Below, in pieces: positions 37,526 to 44,245 of a DNA stretch of 64,000 nucleotides. Source of the DNA: Flavitalea plasmicola (GTDB lineage: Bacteria > Bacteroidota > Bacteroidia > Chitinophagales > Chitinophagaceae). The translations under genes and the position numbers were made by a program. The DNA lies in NCBI RefSeq assembly GCF_030546645.1, contig NZ_JAUOTO010000005.1, positions 744,001-808,000 on the forward strand, in the 5' to 3' direction. The notes beneath the pieces are model-generated. The model worked only from the letters and a program-made list of their open reading frames with translations. It was not told the origin of the DNA and made no database searches. How positions within the stretch are numbered: the first letter of the stretch is position 1; every line of letters starts with the position of its first letter.

Positions 37526-38113
37526 TCAGGCGAATAGTTTTCTTGCGAAGAAGATTGTGGCTGCCAATAAAAAAAAGATCCACCAGTATTTATCCAGGAA
37601 ATGGAAGCCGTTTGTTAGCGCGAGGTCTAAAGAGTGTCGGGGTTTGGTGACTGGTAAAGACAGTGGTTTCCTGCCCGGGGAATAAAAGCAATCGCAAAAC
37701 CTGGTATAATCGGAGCTTTGTATTATATCGACCTTCATCCTATTGAAATAGGCGGCTCTTTCCTTGAGATAAGTGGCATAAGACGGGCCTTCGAGCAGGA
37801 GCAGGAGCAGGAGACCTGATGCCATCACACCGATGATGAGGGCAACTACGAACAGTGTGATGCGTTTAGGATCGGGTTCGGTCACCGGGTCGGGAAATAA
37901 CAGGAGGAACGTTGCGATGAGCAGCAGGCACAGCGGTGTCATCCAGGACAAGTTGATAAGTCTGCGTCTGAAATAAATGGTGAACCGTTGCGCCTCGCTT
38001 GCCAACGGAGTATCGGGATCCTTCTGTAACTCCCTCTTGTAATGATAGAAAGCCGCTTCGGAGATCTTTTCAGGTGCTGTAAAATGGGTCCTTCTGTATC
38101 TGATGACTGCCAT
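37526..38113 (-). CDS. Unrecognised membrane protein, about three transmembrane helices
   Basis: A 195-residue protein. A charged cytosolic start (MAVIRYRRTHFTAPEKISE) is followed by a first helix (WMTPLCLLLIATFLLLF, about 57-73), a second (LFVVALIIGVMASGLLLLLLL, about 87-107), a soluble loop with two cysteines (RFCDCFY) and a final helix (YWWIFFLLAATIFFA). No known domain was recognised. It is divergent from the small oxidase-like gene with only about 20 bases between starts, so the two may share a control region. Confidence 0.6.
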   Translation of the reverse strand: MAVIRYRRTHFTAPEKISEAAFYHYKRELQKDPDTPLASEAQRFTIYFRRRLINLSWMTPLCLLLIATFLLLFPDPVTEPDPKRITLFVVALIIGVMASGLLLLLLLEGPSYATYLKERAAYFNRMKVDIIQSSDYTRFCDCFYSPGRKPLSLPVTKPRHSLDLALTNGFHFLDKYWWIFFLLAATIFFARKLFA

Positions 38114-38134
38114 ACAGCCAATCTAACACATCGG

Positions 38135-38524
38135 ATGGCTTCTGCTCCCGCGATTTATCGGGCGGCGGAAACTATTGAGCAGATGGTCATCAATACAACG
38201 ACGCTGATCTGCTTGTCGGAGGGGCTTTTCGTGCTTTTGGCCGGGAATCTGATGAATGCGGAGAACAACGGAACTTCTACCCTGGACATTCAACTGCACG
38301 ACACGTATTTCGTGATCGCGCACATCCATCTAATATTCTTCTTCACCTTCCTCTTCCTTGCCTTTGCCGCGGTCTATTTTGTCTTTCCCAGGATAACCGG
38401 AAGGGCGATGAATGCGCCGATGGGATATATTCACTTCGCCACGCTGGTAATGATCTTGTTCGTTTGCGGGCAGGTGGTTTTTGTGGCCAATTTGGGTTGG
38501 TCGTTGGTGAAAGGCCAGAAATAA
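38135..38524 (+). CDS. Small membrane protein resembling a fragment of cytochrome c oxidase subunit I
   Basis: About 129 residues with three hydrophobic helices. The stretch DIQLHDTYFVIAHIHL at about 51-66 is very like the part of haem-copper oxidase subunit I that carries the haem ligands (consensus LHDTYYVVAHFHY in family members). His55, Asp56, His63 and His65 are all kept. The following FPRITGRAMNAPMGYIHF continues the resemblance (FPKITGR in oxidases). The rest of subunit I, including the copper ligands and proton channels, is absent, and no flanking oxidase genes are seen. Start at 38135 is chosen because further upstream codons overlap the divergent gene; 38183 is an alternative. It could be a haem-binding small protein or a relic domain. 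Confidence 0.6.
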   Translation: MASAPAIYRAAETIEQMVINTTTLICLSEGLFVLLAGNLMNAENNGTSTLDIQLHDTYFVIAHIHLIFFFTFLFLAFAAVYFVFPRITGRAMNAPMGYIHFATLVMILFVCGQVVFVANLGWSLVKGQK

Positions 38525-38620
38525 TATGAGCGCCCGGTGCCGTTGACCAGGAGAGCCGCCGTGAAACTTTGTCCATGCGGGCAATGTTTGCTATATTCAT
38601 TATACAATCGAAGACTGTAT

Positions 38621-39907
38621 ATGAGAAAACAACTGTATCTGTTCCTGGCCACGCTTTGCGTAGCCTCCTCGCTTTTAGCACAAAAGACCATTATTTATTG
38701 CGGCAGGCTCATCGATCCCGCCGCCCTCCAGGTGAAGACGGAGATGTCCATTATCATCACGGGCAATACCATCTCCGATCTGCAAAAGGGCTATGTGACG
38801 GCCGCGGCGGGCGACAAGATCATCGACCTGAAAAGCAGGACGGTCATGCCTGGCCTGATCGATGCGCACGTCCACCTGGAGCATGAGACGAGCCCGAATG
38901 CGCAGCTGAAGGAATTTACTTTGAACGATGCCGACGTGGCGTTTCAATCCACGGTGTATGCGAAGACCACTTTGATGGCCGGCTTTACCACCGTCCGGGA
39001 CGTGGGCGGCAGCGGCGTCAATGTTGCGCTGCGCAATGCGATCCGCAAGGGCACCGTGGTGGGCCCCCGCGTGTATACCGCAGACAAGATCATTTCCTCC
39101 ACGGGCGGGCATGGCGATCCCACCCACGGATGGCGCAAGGGATTGATGGCCGACGAGGAGACCACCATCACGGTGGCCGATGGAAAGGATGCCTGTATCA
39201 AGGCCGTGCGGCAATTATATAAAGAAGGGGCGGACCTGGTGAAGATCACGGCCAGCGGCGGCGTGCTGAGCCTGGAGAAAGATGGGACGGGCCCCCAATT
39301 CTCCGAAGATGAGATCAGGGCCATCGTGGAGACGGCAAAGGACTATGGGATGCGGGTGGCGGCCCACGCGCATGGCGCGGAGGCAATGAAAAGGGCCATC
39401 CGTGCGGGCGTGACTTCCATCGAGCATGGGACCATCATGGATGACGAGGCGATCAGCCTGTTCAAGCAGCACGGGACCTGGTATGTGCCGACCATCATTG
39501 CGGGCAAGTCCGTGTCGGATTCGGCCAGGAAGCACCCCGAGTATTATCCACCCGTCATTGCAGGCAAGGCAATGGCCATCGGGCCCATGATCCAGAATAC
39601 GTTTGGCAAGGCGTATAAGGCGGGCGTGAAGATCGCTTTCGGTACGGATGCCGGAGTGTATGCGCATGGTAAGAACTGGATGGAATTCATCTATATGACG
39701 GAGGCGGGCATGCCTGTCCTGGAGGCGATCAAATGTGCGACGGTGAATGCGGCCGAGCTGATCGGGGTGGGCGATAAAGTGGGAACGATCGAGAAAGGCA
39801 AGCTGGCGGACATCGTGGCGGTGGAAGGTGATCCTACGCAGGATGTGCATGCCATGGGGAGCGTGAAGTTTGTCATGAAGGATGGGGTGGTGTATAAGAA
39901 TGAATAA
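38621..39907 (+). CDS. Secreted amidohydrolase (imidazolonepropionase/prolidase-like)
   Basis: A 428-residue metal-dependent hydrolase of the amidohydrolase superfamily with a signal peptide (MRKQLYLFLATLCVASSLLAQ). Metal-site motifs are all present: GLIDAHVHL gives His83 and His85, KITASGG offers the lysine that becomes carbamylated, AAHAHG and SIEHGT give the next histidines, and FGTDAGV the catalytic Asp. KGKLADIVAVEGDP closes the small beta domain as in imidazolonepropionase-like enzymes. Members act on cyclic amides or proline-containing dipeptides; the substrate cannot be told from sequence. Start at 38621 because the signal peptide begins there. It lies about 97 bases after the oxidase-like gene, which may or may not be co-transcribed. 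Confidence 0.88.
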   Translation: MRKQLYLFLATLCVASSLLAQKTIIYCGRLIDPAALQVKTEMSIIITGNTISDLQKGYVTAAAGDKIIDLKSRTVMPGLIDAHVHLEHETSPNAQLKEFTLNDADVAFQSTVYAKTTLMAGFTTVRDVGGSGVNVALRNAIRKGTVVGPRVYTADKIISSTGGHGDPTHGWRKGLMADEETTITVADGKDACIKAVRQLYKEGADLVKITASGGVLSLEKDGTGPQFSEDEIRAIVETAKDYGMRVAAHAHGAEAMKRAIRAGVTSIEHGTIMDDEAISLFKQHGTWYVPTIIAGKSVSDSARKHPEYYPPVIAGKAMAIGPMIQNTFGKAYKAGVKIAFGTDAGVYAHGKNWMEFIYMTEAGMPVLEAIKCATVNAAELIGVGDKVGTIEKGKLADIVAVEGDPTQDVHAMGSVKFVMKDGVVYKNE

Positions 39908-39920
39908 TGTAATCCATGAG

Positions 39921-40763
39921 TCGCCATAGATCATCGACCGCTGCATTTGCCGGTAGTCCCGCGCCCATATGTTGTGAAGGTCCTCCGGCGGAACAAAATC
40001 CAGCGTCTGGGTGCCATGACCGGTGTAATCCAGTCCGCGGATGGCCGTGTATTTCGCCCGATGACTAACGATGAGCATGTACAGTTCTTTATCTTGTAGC
40101 GCTTCTACGCCAAAAGCAGTATCCATCAGCTTTCCACGTCGTACAGATGCCGGGACATCCGCTCGTGTTTTCGTTTTTCCGGCGCTTTGGAAAATTCCTC
40201 GTGGAGGAGGAACACTTTTTCCAGAAAGGTCCCCTTGGGACGCACGGTCAGTATCGAAAAAGGAGGATCTCCGAATGGCGTCCCCGGGAACGTTTGTCCG
40301 ATGATGCTTTGTACCTTTCTCATCTCGGCCGGTTCCAGCAGGGACCGGGCGCCGATCTCTATAATGACCTTATCTTTCAGGTAGCCATCCGATGTGAGCA
40401 CCGACGGATAATACAGCTCCAGGACCTGCGGGTCCCGTCGGCTTCGCCGCCTGGCTGTATATCCAACCGGTACCATTCCTGGCTGACGCCCAAGGCTTGC
40501 AGGGTGTCGTCCAGCGCATCGCGAAACGTGGTGGCCATGAATGCCGCTGTCTTTTCACGCAGCTTTTTGATTTGGGTATTGCTCAGCGAGGTTCCGCCTT
40601 TGAAAACAAGTTGGTCTTTGTAGGTTGTCTGAAAGCAGGCCTGTAGGGTAAGGGTCACCCACCAATCCTTTTCGATCGCGTTGGGTGGCAGACCGGTTCT
40701 GGTGGCTGCTTCCTCCAATATCTGCCGTTTCGTGTCCGGCTGCAGGTTCAACCATTCAATCAT
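39921..40763 (-). pseudogene. Broken AbiEii nucleotidyltransferase toxin gene
   Basis: The remains of a type IV AbiE toxin, spread over three reading frames. Frame one starts at 40763 (IEWLNLQP, then IEKDWWVTLTLQA and LVFKGGTSLS) but jumps directly to NTQIKKLREK. About 30 residues holding the catalytic SEDID-type metal motif are missing in frame. Near 40435 the frame slips: DGTRDPQVLELYYP continues in a second frame (IIEIGARSLLEP, LLHEEFSK, RHERMSRHLYD). At about 40128 one base is lost (GAAAGCTGATGG), giving a premature stop, and LMDTAFG, IRGLDY, then MIYGDS continue in a third frame. The homology ends near the amidohydrolase stop, so the 3' end is also gone. Loss of the active site plus two frameshifts makes activity very unlikely. 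Confidence 0.82.
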
Positions 40764-41097
40764 GGAACTTGATTTTTTTCACGATGGCATATAGTATCTG
40801 TTTGATCCAAACGGGGGCTAACTTGATATCCTTCTGGAGCTGGTCCGGAGCCACTGTGCGCAGCACCCTGGTCAATTGTTGGATGATATCTTCCGACACG
40901 CCTTCTTTGCCCAGTTCCTGTATCGCCTGGATGGTCAGGAACACAAGGTCATTTTCCACCATCATCACCTTTTGGGTTGTCGGTTTGAAGACGATGGCAG
41001 CCTTCCCCACCTTTAGGATACGATGTTGTCCGTTGGTCATAAATACGATCCGGGTGGGCACTTGCGTCGATAATCCCAGTTTATTCAGGGCATAGGC
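40756..41097 (-). pseudogene. N-terminally truncated AbiEi antitoxin gene
   Basis: The C-terminal third of an AbiEi-type (DUF6088-like) antitoxin: YALNKLGLSTQVPTRIVFM, TNGQHRIL, then DIKLAPVWIKQIL. The coding frame runs upstream of the GTG at 41061 to about 41097, where family resemblance stops. The winged-helix DNA-binding N-terminus is missing, and the space before the TonB receptor gene (41098-41329) has no replacement. It overlaps the toxin remnant by eight bases, the usual AbiEi-AbiEii arrangement. Without the DNA-binding part it cannot autoregulate. A short product of 101 residues might still be made. Confidence 0.7.
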
Positions 41098-41284
41098 GCA
41101 GCTGCGATAAGGGAAAGACCACGGCCATTTACTTTTTGTATTGAAATTACGGAAAAAGGGTCCCCGGCGGCAAAGCGAAGAGGATACACTATAAGTATAT
41201 GATAACCAGTCTTATAATTGTTTTCCCCATCTCGTAACCCCTTTTTCCCGATCCGGCACCCCAGGGTAGTCTGGTTGTAGTTGC

Positions 41285-41309
41285 TTTGCAAAAATTAATC
41301 TATTGTTTG
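41285..41309 (+). promoter_or_regulatory. Candidate promoter of the TonB receptor gene
   Basis: TTTG (41285-41288) followed by TATTGTTTG (41301-41309), one base longer than the TAnnTTTG consensus, 21 bases before the ATG. No Fur-like palindrome was recognised around it. Confidence 0.3.
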
Positions 41310-41329
41310 GCACTACATTCCTGACTGCG

Positions 41330-43714
41330 ATGAATAAAATTTGGATAGTCATTATTACGATATTGATATGCCAGGGCGCCATCGCCCAGAGCACCGGCAC
41401 TGGCACGATAAAAGGAAGGATTACCACTACGGAAGGCGAGGCCGTCCCCATGGCCACCGTCACTTTGAAGGATCTGCAGCGGGCCGTCACGGCGGATGAG
41501 GAGGGCGTTTTCACATTCAGAAATATCAGAGAGGGTAACTATACGCTGACCGTTTCGTTCACGGGCCTGGCGGGGATAGAGCAACAGGTGGTGGTGACAG
41601 CGGGCAAAACGGTGGAGCTGGAACTTTCCATGGCCGTATCGTCCGCCCAACTGGAGCAGGTGATCGTCAACAATAAGAGAACCATCAACGAGACCCCGGT
41701 GACCGTGGGCAAGGCGCCCATCTCCCCCATGGACCTGCCGCAAAGCGTCACCATCGTGGGACAATCCCAGATCAGGGACCAGCAGGCATTGCGATTGAGC
41801 GACGTCGTGCGCAACATCAACGGCGTGTACCTGGCCACTACCCGGGGCAACACCCAGGAAGCCTTTTCCGCCAGGGGATACAGTTTCTCCAGCAACAATA
41901 TGTTCAAGAACGGCACCCGGGTCAACTCCGGCGCCATACCTGAAGTCAGCTCGCTGGAAAGAGTGGAGGTATTGAAAGGCAGCGCTGCCATCCTTTATGG
42001 CAACGTGGCGCCGGGCGGCATCCTGAACATGGTGACCAAGCAGCCTAAGTTCAGGACGGGCGGAGAAATATCCATGCGCGCAGGCAGCTATGACCTGTAC
42101 AAGCCTGCCGTAGATATATACGGACCCATCAGCTCCCATCTTGCCTACCGGATCAACGGGACTTATGAATATGCCAATAGCTTCCGCGACGTGGTGAATT
42201 CCAAACGTTATTACTTCAATCCTTCTTTGCTCTTCAAGCCGGGCAAGCGCACGGAGATCCTCGTCCAGGGAGATTACCTGCACCATGATTTCACGCCCGA
42301 CTTCGGCATCGGATCCGTCGACAATACGAAGGTCGCCGACCTGCCTCGCCATACTTTTTTAGGTACGTCCTGGCAATATGCCAAAACGCAGCAGGCAACG
42401 GCGGGCGTGTCGGTGAAGCACCGCGTCAACGAAGTGTGGTCGCTGAACGGGGCTGTATCCTGGCAGCAATACAAAAGGGATTATTATTCCACGGAAAGGA
42501 TACAGGCTTCGGCCAACGGGGATTGGATACGACCGCTGAACAAGACCAAAACGCAGGAAGACTATTACATTGCGCAATTCGACGTGACGGGCAAGTTCAA
42601 AACCGGCAGCATCGGCCATATCCTGCTGACAGGCGTGGATGCCGACAGGTATAATACCCTCAGCTATACGTACAACCAGCCTACGACCTACGATACGATC
42701 AATATTTACCAACCTTCTAAATACCAGCAGCGGACGGACATCCCCGCCGCGACAGCCATCCGGCGTCTGCGTACGCCCATCAATCGTTTCGGCGCTTATG
42801 TGCAGGACCTGGTCAGCATCACGGAAAAGCTGAACGTGCTGGCGGGCGTGCGCTGGTCCATCCAGGAAGGGCTGCCCCCGGACACGCTGAGCCTGACGAA
42901 CAATGCCAGGACGAAAGGCGTGCATAAGACGGACAGGGCTTTCTCTCCCCGGCTCGGTGTCGTGTACAAGCTGAAGCCCACCACTTCCCTCTTCGTCAGC
43001 TATTCCAACTCCTTCGCTGTCAACAGCGGTACGGATGTATATGGGAATGCCGTGGCTCCCTCCATCATCGACCAGTATGAACTGGGCGTGAAGAACGATC
43101 TGCTGAAAGGCCTCCTGTCCGTGAACGTAACGGCCTATCGTATCGTGAATAACAACCTGGCCCAGACCGCACCGTTCAAGGCGGACGGCACCACACCCAA
43201 CAACGATGCGAATATCAAGATACTCACCGGGCAGACCACCAGCGATGGCGTCGAGCTGGACATTGCGGGACATCCTGTCACCGGGTTGGATATCATTGCC
43301 GGCTACAGCTACAACTACGCCCGCTATACCCGGACGGGCAGCGCCAAAGGCAGCTATACCGAGGGCGAAAGGCTGGTGAACAACCCGGCCCATACCGCCA
43401 ATACCAGCGTATTCTATACGTTCACCCAATCCAGGCTGAAAGGGTTTAAAGTAGGCGCCTCGGCTGCTTATATTGGTGATCGTTTCGGCGGATGGAACAA
43501 CCAGAAGGGGCAGACGCAGAATTATTCGAGGATGATACCGGTGAAGGGTTTTACCACCGTGGATATCAGCGCGGGCTATACTTACAGGAGCGTTTCGCTG
43601 CTGGCCAAGCTGTCCAATATCACGAACACGTATAATTATTACGTGCACGAGAACTATAGCATCAATCCCATTCCTCCCAGGCAATTCGTGATGACGGCTT
43701 CGTATGTGTTTTAG
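41330..43714 (+). CDS. TonB-dependent siderophore-type outer membrane receptor
   Basis: A 794-residue outer-membrane receptor. A signal peptide (MNKIWIVIITILICQGAIAQ) is followed by a carboxypeptidase-regulatory-like domain (GTIKGRITTTEGEAVPMATV, about 27-105), common on Bacteroidota receptors. The plug (about 120-235) contains DLPQSVTIVGQSQI, LRLSDVVRNINGVY and SSLERVEVLKGSAAILYG, then GGILNMVTKQP. That pattern is typical of FhuA/FpvA-like ferric siderophore receptors. The rest is a 22-stranded barrel ending in aromatic SYVF. It imports a chelated metal using TonB energy. The barrel bears no specific ligand signature I can read. Start at 41330 (signal peptide); an upstream ATG at 41303 is less likely. 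Confidence 0.9.
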   Translation: MNKIWIVIITILICQGAIAQSTGTGTIKGRITTTEGEAVPMATVTLKDLQRAVTADEEGVFTFRNIREGNYTLTVSFTGLAGIEQQVVVTAGKTVELELSMAVSSAQLEQVIVNNKRTINETPVTVGKAPISPMDLPQSVTIVGQSQIRDQQALRLSDVVRNINGVYLATTRGNTQEAFSARGYSFSSNNMFKNGTRVNSGAIPEVSSLERVEVLKGSAAILYGNVAPGGILNMVTKQPKFRTGGEISMRAGSYDLYKPAVDIYGPISSHLAYRINGTYEYANSFRDVVNSKRYYFNPSLLFKPGKRTEILVQGDYLHHDFTPDFGIGSVDNTKVADLPRHTFLGTSWQYAKTQQATAGVSVKHRVNEVWSLNGAVSWQQYKRDYYSTERIQASANGDWIRPLNKTKTQEDYYIAQFDVTGKFKTGSIGHILLTGVDADRYNTLSYTYNQPTTYDTINIYQPSKYQQRTDIPAATAIRRLRTPINRFGAYVQDLVSITEKLNVLAGVRWSIQEGLPPDTLSLTNNARTKGVHKTDRAFSPRLGVVYKLKPTTSLFVSYSNSFAVNSGTDVYGNAVAPSIIDQYELGVKNDLLKGLLSVNVTAYRIVNNNLAQTAPFKADGTTPNNDANIKILTGQTTSDGVELDIAGHPVTGLDIIAGYSYNYARYTRTGSAKGSYTEGERLVNNPAHTANTSVFYTFTQSRLKGFKVGASAAYIGDRFGGWNNQKGQTQNYSRMIPVKGFTTVDISAGYTYRSVSLLAKLSNITNTYNYYVHENYSINPIPPRQFVMTASYVF

Positions 43715-43724
43715 TTTAGTGCCA

Positions 43725-43952
43725 TCATTGCATCCGCCGCAACAGGCCCCCATGCAATAGTCCGCCCGCATCACGAAAGTCTACGGCCTGGACGGCCCCT
43801 TTGCCCGACCAGCGATAAATGCGGCCAGTCAGGTTGCCCGTGAGGGTGAGCATACCAGTACCCTGGTGCTCGAAATAAATGTCGGCCCACATTTTTTGAT
43901 TTGACGGCTGCGATGGCGACCATGCAGCGCGTTTGTTTCCACAGCAAGACAT
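43725..43952 (-). CDS. Small conserved-looking cysteine-containing protein
   Basis: A 75-residue protein, third gene of the operon beginning at 46582. It starts MSCCGNKRAAW, then has a compact beta-rich core: IYFEHQGTGMLTLTGNLTG, RIYRWSGKG and VDFRDAGGLLHGGLLRRM. I recall this plan (CCGNKR start, F-Y-x-G-x-T-x-L-x-V-x-G core, DxRDA ending) from small proteins of unknown function. The stop lies 10 bases from the TonB receptor stop, and the start is five bases after the DUF1360-like gene. The Cys-Cys pair could bind metal; there is no direct evidence. Confidence 0.6.
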   Translation of the reverse strand: MSCCGNKRAAWSPSQPSNQKMWADIYFEHQGTGMLTLTGNLTGRIYRWSGKGAVQAVDFRDAGGLLHGGLLRRMQ

Positions 43953-43957
43953 ACAAC

Positions 43958-44236
43958 TTAGGTTTTATTGGTGAGTTTTTCCAGCAGACAGATGCCGCCG
44001 GAGATGGACAACCATAGCAGGACCCCTTCTTTCCAGCTGTGGGCTATGCATGCGGCGAAAGGCACGGCTACCCAGAGACTGAGGCAATAAGGGCAGTCGA
44101 GCAGGCTTCCGAAGAAGCCTGCTCCCGCCGTCTTACGCAGCAGGAAGATACTGTCGAAGGGCCCATCTTCCTTTGCAAGAAGATGCGTGATACGCCAGGC
44201 TGCCAGCACTTCCATGAAGAAGAGAAAAGGATCCAT
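43958..44236 (-). CDS. DUF1360-like small membrane protein
   Basis: A 92-residue membrane protein. FMEVLAAWRITHLLAKEDGPFD at the start and LLDCPYCLSLWVAVPFA in the middle are the DUF1360 signature: an AxxRLTxLL-type helix followed by LLxCPxCxxxW. The CPYC pair could bind metal or be redox active. A final helix (EGVLLWLSISGGICLL) precedes the C-terminus. It is the second gene of a three-gene operon, nine bases after the large 778-residue gene and five before the 75-residue gene. DUF1360 proteins often accompany phage-like or sporulation genes; the role here is unknown. Confidence 0.8.
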   Translation of the reverse strand: MDPFLFFMEVLAAWRITHLLAKEDGPFDSIFLLRKTAGAGFFGSLLDCPYCLSLWVAVPFAACIAHSWKEGVLLWLSISGGICLLEKLTNKT

Positions 44237-44245
44237 AGGTTAATA

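Noticed and set aside
39215..40126. A 303-codon minus-strand frame partly antisense to the amidohydrolase gene
   Set aside because: Only its first 75 codons are meaningful, as the third frame of the broken AbiEii gene. The rest is the antisense of the amidohydrolase.
41300..43774. Two long open frames (350 and 471 codons) on the minus strand of the TonB receptor gene
   Set aside because: They are antisense to a clear receptor gene, have Arg/His/Gly-rich compositions typical of high-GC shadow frames and show no domain.
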